A stretch of DNA of 64,000 nucleotides from Streptomyces gobiensis. GTDB taxonomy: Bacteria; Actinomycetota; Actinomycetes; Streptomycetales; Streptomycetaceae. Position 1 is the stretch's first letter, and each line of letters begins with the position of its first letter. The DNA lies in the NCBI RefSeq assembly GCF_021216675.1, contig NZ_CP086120.1, positions 868,001 to 932,000 on the forward strand, written 5' to 3'. The position numbers were made by a program, and so were the translations under genes. Shown piece by piece: positions 26,390-37,066 of the stretch. The notes under the pieces were generated by a model. The model worked only from the letters and a program-made list of their open reading frames with translations. It searched no databases and was not told the origin of the DNA.

Positions 26390-27362
26390 CATGCGAGACC
26401 GAAGGCTGGCCACATACGAGACCCGCGGCGGACAGGGTGAGCACCTGCAGCTGGAACGGCCGGAAGTCGCCGCCCTCCTGCTCGCGCATATACACAGCGA
26501 ACGTGGGCTGGCCGTTCATCTCGGTCGGTATAAGCCGCATATCGCCGGGGCCGGCCGGGCACTGCGTATCGACGAGCTGCCCGATGTCCTGTGGCCCCTG
26601 GTACCAGCCCGGGAACGGCGGCATCTCCCAGACAGCGTCCTGGGCGAACAGCTTCACAATGACGCTGATGTCCTTTTCCTCAAAGGCCGCGACATAGCGC
26701 TCAAGCAGCTCCCGCTGCTCCGGACCGGTCGGTTCAACGACCTCGTCCTCGGATGGTGACACCTCCTTGACCTGAGCCCGGGCCCGCTGCAAGGCACTGT
26801 TGACGGAGACCGTCGTGGTGTCGAGCAGCTCGGCGACCTCGGCGGCCCGCCACTTGAGCACATCACGCAACAGCAGCACCGCACGCTGACGCGGCGGCAG
26901 GTGCTGCAGGGCGGCGACAAAGGCCAGCCGGATACTTTCCCGCGAGGTGACGATCGCGGCGGGATCGGCACCGTCCGCACCCACCATGGCGTCCGGCACC
27001 GGTTCGAGCCAGGGCACCTCCCGCTGCTCGACCAGGGTATCCGTGGGGTCGGAGCTGGGCCCCCCGAGCCCGGTGGGCAGCGGCCGCTTACTGCGGCTCT
27101 CCAGCGCGTCCAGACAGGTGTTGGTGGCGATCCGGTGCAGCCAGGTGCGCATCGAGGAGCGGCCCTCGAACTTGTCGTACGCCCGCCAGGCGCGCAGATA
27201 GGTCTCCTGCACCAGATCCTCGGCATCGTGCACCGAGCCGAGCATGCGATAACAGTGCGCCAGCAGCTCACGCCGGAACGGATCGGCCAGCCGCGGAAAG
27301 TCCTCGTTGACCTGATCGACCCGATCGACGTGATCGACGTGATCGACTTGGTTGTCTGCCAT
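26286..27362 (-). CDS. ECF sigma factor with C-terminal SnoaL-like domain (TIGR02960/SigG-like)
   Basis: About 358 aa. Sigma-70 region 2 is clear (LAHCYRMLGSVHDAEDLVQE, then YLRAWRAYDKFEGRSSMRTW), as is region 4 (LPPRQRAVLLLRDVLKWRAA). A SnoaL-like domain (about 205-350) makes it one of the large ECF factors that carry a fused regulatory domain and often lack an anti-sigma gene. ATG 27362 is preferred over 27368 because of spacing from AGAGG. N-terminal QVDHVDHVDRVDQV is coded by a short tandem repeat. Divergent from a DoxX gene, a frequent partner and probable target. Confidence 0.88.
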   Translation of the reverse strand: MADNQVDHVDHVDRVDQVNEDFPRLADPFRRELLAHCYRMLGSVHDAEDLVQETYLRAWRAYDKFEGRSSMRTWLHRIATNTCLDALESRSKRPLPTGLGGPSSDPTDTLVEQREVPWLEPVPDAMVGADGADPAAIVTSRESIRLAFVAALQHLPPRQRAVLLLRDVLKWRAAEVAELLDTTTVSVNSALQRARAQVKEVSPSEDEVVEPTGPEQRELLERYVAAFEEKDISVIVKLFAQDAVWEMPPFPGWYQGPQDIGQLVDTQCPAGPGDMRLIPTEMNGQPTFAVYMREQEGGDFRPFQLQVLTLSAAGLVCGQPSVSHVTAFFDLRLFEACGLPEVLPANGDVTGVGLYARS

Positions 27363-27511
27363 GGCCATGCCCTCTCATCACCTGAGCTGTCGCCGATGCC
27401 GCCATCGTGGCACGCAGGACTGACAAAAGGATCTCCTCGGCCACCGATGAGTTCTCGCGGCGGCCCCCGTCTACACCACCAAACCAGGATCCCCGCTGAG
27501 AGGACAGCACG

Positions 27512-27940
27512 ATGACTGCTCAGACAGCCCCCTCCACCACTCCCATACCGACCCCGCAGAGCCGCAAGGCGAACATCGCCCTGTGGACGCTCCAGATCAT
27601 CACCGCGGGAATGTTCCTCATGGGCGCGGTCATCAAGCTCACCGCCAGCGCGGGCTCCGTGGAGTCTTTCGACCAGATTGGATTCGGCGGCTGGTTCCTC
27701 TACTTCATCGGTGCCGCGGAGCTCGCCGGTGGCATCGGCCTGCTGGTCCCACGCCTCACCGGCCTGGCGGCGCTGTCACTTACCGCCCTGATGATCGGCG
27801 CGGTGATCACTGAGGTGGTCGTATTCGGCGGCGGCATGGTGATCGCCCCCATCGTGGCGCTGGCCTGCGTCGCCACCATCGCCTGGGGCCGCCGCCAGAG
27901 CACCGCCGCGCTGGTCCAGCTGCTACGCGAACGAGGCTGA
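27512..27940 (+). CDS. DoxX-family membrane protein
   Basis: 142 aa with four helices: ALWTLQIITAGMFLMGAVIK, WFLYFIGAAELAGGIGLLVP, LAALSLTALMIGAVITEVV and a final one. GAAELAGGIGLL matches the DoxX consensus. Function unclear in bacteria (redox-linked membrane proteins). Divergent from the ECF sigma gene; the 144-base gap should contain promoters for both. Ends in a region without a clear gene. Confidence 0.87.
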   Translation: MTAQTAPSTTPIPTPQSRKANIALWTLQIITAGMFLMGAVIKLTASAGSVESFDQIGFGGWFLYFIGAAELAGGIGLLVPRLTGLAALSLTALMIGAVITEVVVFGGGMVIAPIVALACVATIAWGRRQSTAALVQLLRERG

Positions 27941-28269
27941 GCGCCACACCGCGACGACAGCCGTCCGGGTCGGCGTCGAGACTGCGCTCCGGGGCGGTCG
28001 CGGCCCTGGCCCGCAGGGGCGGGAGCCGGTCAGGACGGCGCGGCCGTCCCTGGCGCGGGCGGCCTGTTAGTGCTTTCCTGGAAGTGGAGTCAAGGACCGT
28101 ACGAACAGACGCGGAGAAGCGGAGAAAGACCGCGCACCGCGCAATCGGGATCTGCGAGAAGCAGGTGGTCCTTGGCTCTGTCCATGAGGTCGCGCTTCCA
28201 CGGCCGAGGACCCGGTCAGCTGGTGGCTGACCGGCCGGGCAACCGGACGGTATAGGCCGCGGAAACGCA
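27941..28269. other. Intergenic stretch, no gene recognised
   Basis: About 330 bases between DoxX and the icd terminator. Open frames here are shadows of the opposite-strand icd gene or lack coding bias. Contains only a small hairpin GTCAGC-TGGTG-GCTGAC near 28215. Confidence 0.5.
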
Positions 28270-28317
28270 CCGGGCCCCCGCCACTCTTCCGCTCACGCGG
28301 AAGCAGCAGGGGCCCGG
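28270..28317 (-). terminator. Two-tier terminator hairpin after icd
   Basis: Outer arms CCGGGCCCC (28270-28278) and GGGGCCCGG (28309-28317) enclose an inner CTTCCG (28286-28291) / CGGAAG (28298-28303) stem, 43 bases after the icd stop. Confidence 0.82.
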
Positions 28318-28359
28318 CCCGTGTGCAGTTCTCTAACGCCGTATCGGCGCAGGATCTCG

Positions 28360-30597
<2,238 letters not shown>

Positions 30598-30787
30598 CTA
30601 CTTCGTCTCGACATCAAGATATCTCGTACTCGCCCCTTCCCCACAACCAGCCCCCACTCAAGCTGCCGGGGGCCGGGCGGTGAGACCCGTCACACGCATG
30701 CCAGCCGGGGCGCGTGGTGCCTCGTGCGTCATCCAGGTGATGGCCATGGCGTTGCGCGAGCGTCTCCCAGGGTCGCTGCGTACGGTC

Positions 30788-31174
30788 ATGAGCATGGATG
30801 TGCCCTGCGGCAAGGTTGCGCGCCACCGCGTCGTTGGTGGGCTGCTGCTGGCTCTGTTGCTGCTGGGCTGTGCCGGGGGCGCGTGGTCGACGGCTGCGGC
30901 GGCACAGCGTTCGGGGCACGTAGTGGACGGCGCCCCGGTCGCCTGGGCGCATGGCGGTGCGTCGCACAGCGCCCAGCATATGTGTGCCTCCGCGGAGGGG
31001 CGGTGTACGGCTGCCCGCGCCGAGCCGGTTCCGTACGCTCACGCCCCCGTCACTGAGGAGGCGGTGGTGTTCCGGCCGCCGCTGGCTCCCGCGCGTCTGG
31101 CAGCGGGATCGCCATGGGCCCCGGGGCCGCCCTGTGGTGGGGGACGTTTCGCACTGTGCGTGATCCGCACTTAG
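30788..31174 (+). CDS. Small putative secreted protein or lipoprotein
   Basis: About 128 aa if it starts at ATG 30788 (30794 also possible). N-terminal basic region then VVGGLLLALLLLGCAGGAW, a signal peptide with a weak lipobox (LLGC). The mature part is rich in Ala, Pro and His with four cysteines after the signal region (MCASAEGRC and PCGGGRFALC) and ends CVIRT. No family recognised. It lies 139 bases upstream of the CDPS gene on the same strand, so co-transcription is possible. Confidence 0.55.
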   Translation: MSMDVPCGKVARHRVVGGLLLALLLLGCAGGAWSTAAAAQRSGHVVDGAPVAWAHGGASHSAQHMCASAEGRCTAARAEPVPYAHAPVTEEAVVFRPPLAPARLAAGSPWAPGPPCGGGRFALCVIRT

Positions 31175-31312
31175 GACGAGGACTCTTCCAGCGCCTCGCC
31201 GGGCGTGCCCGGGTCATCCGGCTGACCTGCGCGAGAGGCGCGTGCCGAGGATGCCCACTCCGCTCAGCTCACCCTTCTCTGCTTTCTGCTCTTCCTCTGC
31301 GAGAGATCCGCC

Positions 31313-32032
31313 ATGCCCCATTTCCCCCTGCCTGCCGAGCCCGCTGAGTCCACCAGACCGATGCAGGGCGTGCCGCTCACCGACCGGTGCCGTGCCGTCT
31401 TCGCCAGCCGCGCCCACGCCTGCGTGGGCATCAGCCCGTTCAACAGCCACTTCACCGCCGAGCGGATCGCCGTGCTCGCCCGCTGGGCCCTCGGCGCTTT
31501 CACCCGCGTCCACTTCTTTGTCCCGGACACGGCGGCCGCCTTCACCCTGGAGGCGCTGGGATATGCGCCAGAGAAGGCGGTGTGGAAGGCACGCCGCCAG
31601 GGCCAGTACGTACGGAACAAGATCACGCGGGCGTTGTCCGAGGCCGGAATCAGCGCACCGGATGCCGTCATCCTCGATGGACAGACGCTGTCGGTAAACG
31701 ACGCCTACCAGGAGCTTCTGAAGCAGGTCGAGGACCGCTACCGGGCCGATCCCGCTTTCGCCCGGGCCTGTCTGGGGGCGTCGGCCTGGACGCTGGAGCG
31801 CCGTGTTCCCGCCGGGCAGCGGCCGACGCCGGAGCAGCTGCGGGGCGCGGTGCGGTATTTCCTGGCCGAGTTGCCGCTGTTCCTGGACACACCGGGGATC
31901 GCGGGCGTGACCACCTCGGTGTTCTGCTACCACCAGGTGCCTGCCTTTCTCGATGACCTGTTCCACCACCGGCTGGCGCTGCGGCCGGTGGCCGGGCAGG
32001 GCTATCTGCACCTGGTGGAGGCGGCGCGGTGA
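31313..32032 (+). CDS. tRNA-dependent cyclodipeptide synthase (CDPS, NYH subfamily)
   Basis: 239 aa. It uses two aminoacyl-tRNAs to form a cyclodipeptide (2,5-diketopiperazine). Aligning by eye with AlbC of S. noursei, all key residues are present at a constant offset of four: nucleophile Ser41 in GISPFNSHF (AlbC Ser37), Asn44 (Asn40), Tyr182 and Glu186 in RYFLAELPLF (Tyr178, Glu182), Tyr206-His207 in SVFCYHQ (Tyr202-His203). Asn44/Tyr206/His207 place it in the NYH subfamily. Basic helix KARRQGQYVRNKITRAL fits tRNA contact. No oxidase, P450 or methyltransferase gene sits beside it, so the product may be an unmodified cyclodipeptide. Specificity cannot be read. Confidence 0.93.
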   Translation: MPHFPLPAEPAESTRPMQGVPLTDRCRAVFASRAHACVGISPFNSHFTAERIAVLARWALGAFTRVHFFVPDTAAAFTLEALGYAPEKAVWKARRQGQYVRNKITRALSEAGISAPDAVILDGQTLSVNDAYQELLKQVEDRYRADPAFARACLGASAWTLERRVPAGQRPTPEQLRGAVRYFLAELPLFLDTPGIAGVTTSVFCYHQVPAFLDDLFHHRLALRPVAGQGYLHLVEAAR

Positions 32033-32127
32033 CACGGCAGGCGATGCGGGGGCTGGCGGACCTGGACGGCTGACCCTGAGCGGCACGTACGATGGCGTTT
32101 AGGTTTTCGTGGAGGGAGGCGGCCGGG

Positions 32128-32502
32128 ATGCGGGGCTTCGGTGAGCTGGAGCAGGCGATCATGGACGTGGTGTGGGCCGCGGAGTCGCCGCTGACGGTGC
32201 GCGAGGTGCTGGAGCAGCTCAACCGCGACCGCCCGCAGCCGCTGGCGTACAACACGGTGCAGACGGTGATGGAGATCCTGCACCGCAAGGGCTGGCTGTC
32301 CCGGACCAAGGACGGCCGCGCCTTCCGCTACCAGGCGACGAAGAACCGTGAGGAGTACGCGGCCTCACTCATCGACCAGGTCTGGGCCACCGGCGCGGAC
32401 CGTACCGCGACGCTGGTGCGGCTGGTGGATGAGATGGACGAGGCTGAGGTAGCCGAGCTACGGGCGGCACTGGCCGCGCGCCGCGAAGGGAACCGGTCGT
32501 GA
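32128..32502 (+). CDS. BlaI/MecI/CopY-family transcriptional repressor
   Basis: 124 aa from ATG 32128 (GGAGGGAGG upstream; an in-frame codon at 32092 is less likely). Winged HTH: LEQAIMDVVWAAESPLTVRE, then AYNTVQTVMEILHRKGWLSR, which is the BlaI DNA-binding pattern, and a C-terminal dimerisation helix. Its stop overlaps the M56 peptidase start in GTGA, the classic BlaI-BlaR1-like pair. It may respond to cell-wall or metal stress; an operator was not identified. Confidence 0.92.
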   Translation: MRGFGELEQAIMDVVWAAESPLTVREVLEQLNRDRPQPLAYNTVQTVMEILHRKGWLSRTKDGRAFRYQATKNREEYAASLIDQVWATGADRTATLVRLVDEMDEAEVAELRAALAARREGNRS

Positions 32503-33479
32503 GGGTGGCCCTCCTGCTGCTCGGCTACGCGGCTCTGGTGGGGGTGCTCGCTCCGATGCTGCTGGTCCGGTGGGGCTGGGCGGCGCGGGCCCCGCGGCTG
32601 GGTATCTGGGTCTGGCAGGCGCTCACCGCCACCGTCATCGTCTCCGTCGCGCTGGCCGGACTGGTGCTGGCCGTGCCCACGGTGCGGGTGAGCGGCAACC
32701 TGGCCGAGATGCTGGAGGCCTGCGCGATGGCGCTGCGGCAGCATTACGCCACACCGGGCGGGGCAGCCGCCGCCGCGACCGGCACCGTGCTGGCCCTGGC
32801 GCTGGCTGGCCGGATCGGCTGGTGTCTGAGCACCGGGCTGCTGCGGGCGCGCCGCGAGCGCGGCCACCATGCCCGGGTGCTCGCCATGGTCGGCAGCCAC
32901 CGGCCCGACCTGGGCGTAACGGTGCTGGATGATGACCGCCCGGCCGCGTACTGCCTGCCCGGGCACGGGCACCGCATCGTGCTGACCTCGGCCGCACTGG
33001 CCGCCCTGGAGCCCCACGCCCTGACCGCGGTGATCGCCCACGAACAGGCCCACATCCGGCAGCGTCACCACCTGGCCCTGGCCTACGCCGACGCCCTGGA
33101 ACGCGCCTTCCCCCGGGTGGGGCTGTTCCGGACGGCGGCGGACGAGACCCGACGGCTGGTGGAGATGGCCGCCGACGACGAAGCGACGGCCCGCACCAGT
33201 TCGCTCACCCTGGCAGGAGCCCTGGTCGAGCTGGCCGGGGCGGGTGCGCCCGCGGCCTCGCTGGCGGCGTCCGGCGGCCAGGTGGCCGGCCGGGTGCGGC
33301 GGCTGCTCGCCCCACAGCGTCCACTGCGCCACGCGGTCGCCTGGGGCGGGGCCGTAGCGGCGGGCGTGATGCTGGCGGTGCCGCTGGTGCTGGCCGCCCA
33401 GCCCGCGGTGGCCGCCACGAGCATGAGCACCTGTCCCCTGCCTGGAACCCCGGTCGCCAGCGAGCAGCTTCTCACTTGA
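32499..33479 (+). CDS. M56-family (BlaR1-like) membrane metallopeptidase
   Basis: 326 aa. Several transmembrane helices with the zinc motif AVIAHEQAHIRQRHH (HExxH at about residue 187), then the distal ERAFPRVGLFRTAADETRRL and the metal-ligand region EMAADDEA. There is no penicillin-binding sensor domain as in true BlaR1; the C-terminus is short with one last helix and a cysteine-containing extracytoplasmic tail. Translationally coupled to the BlaI-type repressor, which it may inactivate by cleavage. Confidence 0.92.
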   Translation: MRVALLLLGYAALVGVLAPMLLVRWGWAARAPRLGIWVWQALTATVIVSVALAGLVLAVPTVRVSGNLAEMLEACAMALRQHYATPGGAAAAATGTVLALALAGRIGWCLSTGLLRARRERGHHARVLAMVGSHRPDLGVTVLDDDRPAAYCLPGHGHRIVLTSAALAALEPHALTAVIAHEQAHIRQRHHLALAYADALERAFPRVGLFRTAADETRRLVEMAADDEATARTSSLTLAGALVELAGAGAPAASLAASGGQVAGRVRRLLAPQRPLRHAVAWGGAVAAGVMLAVPLVLAAQPAVAATSMSTCPLPGTPVASEQLLT

Positions 33480-33531
33480 TCTCCTCGGGGCCAGGCCCAG
33501 GCGGGCTGTTGGGCCGTGCGGGACGAGGCAG

Positions 33532-34089
33532 TCAGCCGCGGCCCGGATGCCGCCGTGAACGCAGCCGTACGACCGCCATGGCCGCGACGGCGATCGCCGC
33601 CAGCGGCACCGTAGCGACGTACAGCAGCAACTCGGTGGGCATCCCGCCCTCCGGGCCGGTGCGCAGCCGATCGGCGTGCGCCTGCTGGTTGACGGTCAGC
33701 GCCACCACCAGGAGCAGGCCGATCACGATCGCGATCCGGCGCCGGGTCACCCGCAGGTTCAGCCACCGGCCGCTCACCCGCCCGACGACCTCGCGCACTA
33801 CCGCCCCGGCAGCCCCGGCGACAAGCACCGGGCTGAGCGGGTTGTAGCGCCACGCCTCGTCGAGGTGTCCGAGCATCACCGCGTGCACCCCACGGGTGCC
33901 GCCGCACAGCGGCCCCATTACGCCCACATAGTGCAGCGGCCCGTGCAGATCGACCGGCGGCAGCCCGAAGACAGCCATCACCGCGCCTGCCGCGATCCCC
34001 GCAGCCGCCAGCGGGCCGGCCCACGGATGCCGGTCGCGGGCTTCCCAGACCAGCCGAAACGGCATCCACCGTCGCCCGCGCACGCTCAT
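33532..34089 (-). CDS. DUF2752 membrane protein
   Basis: 185 aa. DUF2752 signature in the middle: MGPLCGGTRGVHAVMLGHLD then EAWRYNPLSP, flanked by hydrophobic helices; a final pair of helices ends in an Arg-rich tail. The usual CPxCGxTR is represented by PLCGGTR. Function unknown. ATG 34089 or the adjacent GTG 34092; GGGAGGCAGG precedes both. Convergent with the M56 gene across 52 bases. Confidence 0.87.
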   Translation of the reverse strand: MSVRGRRWMPFRLVWEARDRHPWAGPLAAAGIAAGAVMAVFGLPPVDLHGPLHYVGVMGPLCGGTRGVHAVMLGHLDEAWRYNPLSPVLVAGAAGAVVREVVGRVSGRWLNLRVTRRRIAIVIGLLLVVALTVNQQAHADRLRTGPEGGMPTELLLYVATVPLAAIAVAAMAVVRLRSRRHPGRG

Positions 34090-34253
34090 CACACCCTGCC
34101 TCCCGCCGTCTCGGTCACCAGCGCCGCACCATCACGGTGTGTCGCCGCTCATTCTCCGTGCTGCTCCCCGACCGGACGGGGGCAGGAGCCCGACGCCTGG
34201 GCAGCCCCGTAGATACCAGTGTCCGAGGACCGGTCATGGGGGGCCTCCTGCGG

Positions 34254-34838
34254 TCAGTGCTTCTCGGCGGCGATGTCTTTGATGATGGGGGCGAAGCCCC
34301 GGTAGGTGAGGGCACCGATGGACAGGGCTGCCACCCTGCCGGTCCTGTCCAGGACGTAGGTGGTGGGGACGGCCCGGGGGGCCAGCTGCTTGAAGCCGGT
34401 CGTGGTGCGGCCCTCGGGGTCGTAGATGCTGGGGTAGGTGATGCCGTAGTTGCGTTCGAAGGCTTTAGCCGCCGCCTTGTTGTCCCGGATGTCGATGCCG
34501 AGGAACTCCACTCCCAGCGGCGTGGTTTCCTCGTGCAGCTTGACCAGTTCGGGGGCTTCCTTGCGGCAGGGTGCGCACCAGGATCCCCAGACGTTGATGA
34601 CGACGACGTCGCCGCGCATGTCGGAGATGTCCTCGTGGCCACCGTCCAGGGTGGTGCCCTTCAGGGTAGGCGTGAGGGTGCGTTCGCCCGGCTTGAAGTA
34701 CTGCGAGGAGTTGCCTTGGGCCGCGCCCAGCGTTCCGGTGTCATCCTGGCCGCTCTGGGTGCTGCTGCCGCAGGCGGTGAGGGTGCCAGCGGTCAGGGCC
34801 AGCAGGCCAGCGATGGCCAAGCGCCGCGACGGTCCCAT
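34254..34838 (-). CDS. TlpA/ResA-like thioredoxin-fold lipoprotein
   Basis: 194 aa. Signal with lipobox LTACGSS, hence a membrane-anchored extracytoplasmic protein. Thioredoxin domain with active site VWGSWCAPCRKEAPEL (WCAPC), GVEFLGIDIRDNKAAAKAF and the cis-Pro segment AVPTTYVLDRTGRVA. Probably receives electrons from the CcdA protein encoded nearby and reduces cytochrome c apoproteins or other exported thiols. Last gene of a four-gene minus-strand cluster. RBS weak for ATG 34838, and no better in-frame start exists. Confidence 0.92.
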   Translation of the reverse strand: MGPSRRLAIAGLLALTAGTLTACGSSTQSGQDDTGTLGAAQGNSSQYFKPGERTLTPTLKGTTLDGGHEDISDMRGDVVVINVWGSWCAPCRKEAPELVKLHEETTPLGVEFLGIDIRDNKAAAKAFERNYGITYPSIYDPEGRTTTGFKQLAPRAVPTTYVLDRTGRVAALSIGALTYRGFAPIIKDIAAEKH

Positions 34839-34885
34839 GTCGCGGGGGCTGGCGCGGGACGGTCGCAGGCGTATGGCGGGGGTGC

Positions 34886-35158
34886 TCAGCGTGGATCATC
34901 CTTCTGGAGCCGAACAGGGTCCGCGGTGTGGAGGTCAAGTTCGTGGTGGAACAACTGGACCTCCTCGCGGAGCTGTCTGATCTCCCGGTCGGTGCTGTCC
35001 CCTGCGGACGAAGAAGCGCAGCAGGACGACTTCTGCGAGTCCGCCTGCCGCGGCATCATGTGGCAGCCGCGGCCCTGGCGCATGGGCCGGATGCAGAAGA
35101 AATATGTGAAGGTGATCGCCGCCGCGGCGACCAGCGGGGGCAGGATGGTGTCGATCAC
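34886..35158 (-). CDS. Small single-helix membrane protein with Cys-Cys tail and coiled coil
   Basis: 90 aa. One membrane helix (ILPPLVAAAAITFTYFFCIR), then a cysteine/methionine-containing stretch (GCHMMPRQADSQKSSCCASS) and a heptad-like helix (REIRQLREEVQLFHHELDLH). GTG start overlaps the preceding gene's stop (GTGA). Met, His and Cys content would suit copper or another soft metal; that is an inference only. Confidence 0.8.
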   Translation of the reverse strand: MIDTILPPLVAAAAITFTYFFCIRPMRQGRGCHMMPRQADSQKSSCCASSSAGDSTDREIRQLREEVQLFHHELDLHTADPVRLQKDDPR

Positions 35159-35415
35159 CGGGTGCGCTCCTCGGCCGGAGCCTGCGACTGCTCAGGCTGC
35201 TTGTCGAGCTTGGCGCGCAGGTCGGCGAGCTCCCCACGCAGGGCGGTGACCTCCTGCTGGCGCGGGTCGGTGTCGAATCCCGCGCGGTCAGTGGTCTTGC
35301 CCTGCGAGTCCGGGGCGCTGGCGGGCTGGCGGCCGGCCTTCATCATGAACCACATCATGGCGCCCATGCCGAGGGGGCAGGCGAGCACGGCCAGTGCGTA
35401 GAAAGCGTCCATCAC
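35155..35415 (-). CDS. Small membrane protein with coiled-coil tail
   Basis: 86 aa. N-terminal helix (FYALAVLACPLGMGAMMWFM) and a charged coiled-coil tail (RQQEVTALRGELADLRAKLD). Overlaps its neighbours by four bases on both sides, so it belongs to the same translationally coupled unit. Together with the next gene it gives two small helix-plus-coiled-coil proteins, possibly partners in one membrane complex. Confidence 0.8.
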   Translation of the reverse strand: MMDAFYALAVLACPLGMGAMMWFMMKAGRQPASAPDSQGKTTDRAGFDTDPRQQEVTALRGELADLRAKLDKQPEQSQAPAEERTR

Positions 35416-35750
35416 GGTGCTCCTTGTTCAGGGGGCTGGGTCTGTGGGGGTGGTGGGGGGTGACGATGGGGTGATGATGGGGCCGCCTTCAGCAGGCGGC
35501 GCAGGCGGCGCTCGGAGAGCCGTCCATAGGAGAACGGCTTGCCGTCCAGGAGCACGCCGGGGGCGAACAGGACTCCCGCCTCGGCGCCGAGTCGTCGGCC
35601 TTCCTCGCTGGTCAGGTCGGTCTCGTTGATCACCAGAGGATGGTCGGCCGCGACCTTGGCCAGGACGGTCTTGGCGTGCTCGCACAGCGCGCAGTCGGCC
35701 TGCGTGAGCAGGGTGATCCGGTGCGGGACCCCGAACAGCAGCTCTCCCAT
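35412..35750 (-). CDS. Glutaredoxin-like thioredoxin-fold protein
   Basis: 112 aa. Active site CALCEHAKTVL near residue 20 (CxxC), ETDLTSEEGRRLGAEAGVLF and APGVLLDGKPFSYGRLSER, where a Pro precedes the strand as in thioredoxin folds. No signal peptide, so likely cytosolic. Pro-rich C-terminal tail. First gene of the minus-strand redox unit, divergent from ccdA. Confidence 0.85.
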   Translation of the reverse strand: MGELLFGVPHRITLLTQADCALCEHAKTVLAKVAADHPLVINETDLTSEEGRRLGAEAGVLFAPGVLLDGKPFSYGRLSERRLRRLLKAAPSSPHRHPPPPPQTQPPEQGAP

Positions 35751-35812
35751 TCAGAGGCCCTTTCCGGCAGGTCACAGGCCACACCGCCCACGAACACCTA
35801 TGCAGCTTCGGA

Positions 35813-35827
35813 CCTAAGTTACATAGG
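35813..35827. promoter_or_regulatory. Near-perfect palindrome in divergent redox promoter
   Basis: CCTAAGTTACATAGG is a 15-base dyad with one mismatched pair, centred in the 112-bp gap between the glutaredoxin-like gene and ccdA. Flanking CCTA and TAGG words repeat nearby (35787-35835). A shared operator is a reasonable guess; the regulator is unknown and none is encoded next to it. Confidence 0.4.
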
Positions 35828-35862
35828 AGATAGGCTCCCTGTCGACCCGCACCCTCGCCCGA

Positions 35863-36663
35863 GTGAAAGGCGCCGCCGTGCTCCTCGCCTCCGTCGACGT
35901 CGGCCAGGTGGTCGGCTCCGGATCCCTGCTGCTGGCCGCCCCCATCGCCCTGGCCGCCGGAACGATCACCGTCGCCTCCCCCTGCTGCCTGCCCCTGGTC
36001 CCCGGCTACCTCTCCTACGCCACCGGAATGACCGCCGCCGACGCCCACGCCGAACAGGACAGCCCAGACCGACGACCCCGACGCCGGGCCCTGCTGGGCA
36101 CCGCCCTGTTCATCCTCGGCTTCGCCGCCGTCTTCACCGCCTACGGCGCCCTCTTCGGCGCTGTCAGCACCCTGCTCCTGGCCCACCAGGACGTCATCAT
36201 CCGCGTCCTGGGTGTGCTCACCATCCTGCTCGGGCTGATGTTCATGGGCGCCCTGGGCCGCATTCCACTGCTCTCACGCACGATGCGACCGCAGTACACC
36301 CCGAAGGCCGGAGTGGCGAGCGCCCCGGTCCTGGGAGTGATGTTCGGCATCGGCTGGACCCCCTGCATCGGCCCCGCCCTCGCCGCCGTCCTCTCCCTGT
36401 CCATCACCACCGGCTCCGCCGCGCGCGGCGCCTTCCTCGCCTTCCTCTACGCCGTCGGCGTCGGCATCCCCTTCCTGCTCTTCACCCTCGCCCTCGGCAA
36501 ATCCCTGCGCGCCTTCTCCTTCGCCCGCCGCCACACCCGCACCGTGCTGCTGATCGGCGGCGGACTGCTGGTGGCCGTCGGCATCGCCCAGGTCTCCGGC
36601 CTGTGGACCCTGATGATCTACGAAATGCAGGTCTGGATCGGCGGCTACGAACTCCCCCTGTAG
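35863..36663 (+). CDS. ccdA: CcdA/DsbD-type thiol-electron transporter
   Basis: 266 aa, six or more helices. The two membrane cysteines of the family are in [15 protein letters not shown] (helix 1; CC in place of the more common CxP) and [16 protein letters not shown] (helix 4). It passes reducing equivalents from cytosolic thioredoxin to extracytoplasmic TlpA-like proteins. GTG 35863 is taken; GTG 35878 is possible. Divergent from the glutaredoxin-like/TlpA unit, making a complete reducing relay in about 3 kb. Confidence 0.92.
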   Translation: MKGAAVLLASVDVGQVVGSGSLLLAAPIALAAGTITVASPCCLPLVPGYLSYATGMTAADAHAEQDSPDRRPRRRALLGTALFILGFAAVFTAYGALFGAVSTLLLAHQDVIIRVLGVLTILLGLMFMGALGRIPLLSRTMRPQYTPKAGVASAPVLGVMFGIGWTPCIGPALAAVLSLSITTGSAARGAFLAFLYAVGVGIPFLLFTLALGKSLRAFSFARRHTRTVLLIGGGLLVAVGIAQVSGLWTLMIYEMQVWIGGYELPL

Positions 36664-36667
36664 GCCA

Positions 36668-36685
36668 TGACGGGGCACCCCGTCA
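36668..36685 (+). terminator. Hairpin after ccdA
   Basis: TGACGGGG (36668-36675), loop CA, CCCCGTCA (36678-36685), directly after the stop. Confidence 0.6.
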
Positions 36686-36777
36686 CACCACTCCGAAACC
36701 CCTTAGGTGTTACGGTCAGGACAAGGGAACCGGCGGGAAATCACCCTCCGCGAGGAAACGGAGACGAGGTGTGCGAC

Positions 36778-37014
36778 ATGATGGGAATGATGGGACCGGG
36801 GATGATGATCCTGTGGCTGATCATTACCATGGTGGTCCTGGGTCTCGGAGTCGGCGGGGCAGTGTGGCTCGCCCGCTCACTGACGGACCGTTCCAGGCCC
36901 CCCGAGCTGCCCGCTCAGCCGGATAGCGCCCAGCAGGAACTGCGCCAGCAGTACGCCGCGGGCAACATCGACCGCGAAGAGTACCTGCAGCGCAAGATCG
37001 ACCTGGAACCGTAA
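36778..37014 (+). CDS. SHOCT-domain small membrane protein
   Basis: 78 aa. Met-rich N-terminus, one helix (ILWLIITMVVLGLGVGGAVW), and a C-terminal SHOCT motif (LRQQYAAGNIDREEYLQRKI). GAGG eight bases before ATG 36778 supports the start. SHOCT proteins of this shape accompany metal-resistance and redox genes in actinobacteria; function unproven. Confidence 0.88.
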   Translation: MMGMMGPGMMILWLIITMVVLGLGVGGAVWLARSLTDRSRPPELPAQPDSAQQELRQQYAAGNIDREEYLQRKIDLEP

Positions 37015-37066
37015 GCCACCCCAGTCGCCCAGCCCATGACGCCCGGCCCGGTGCCGGACGCAGCCC

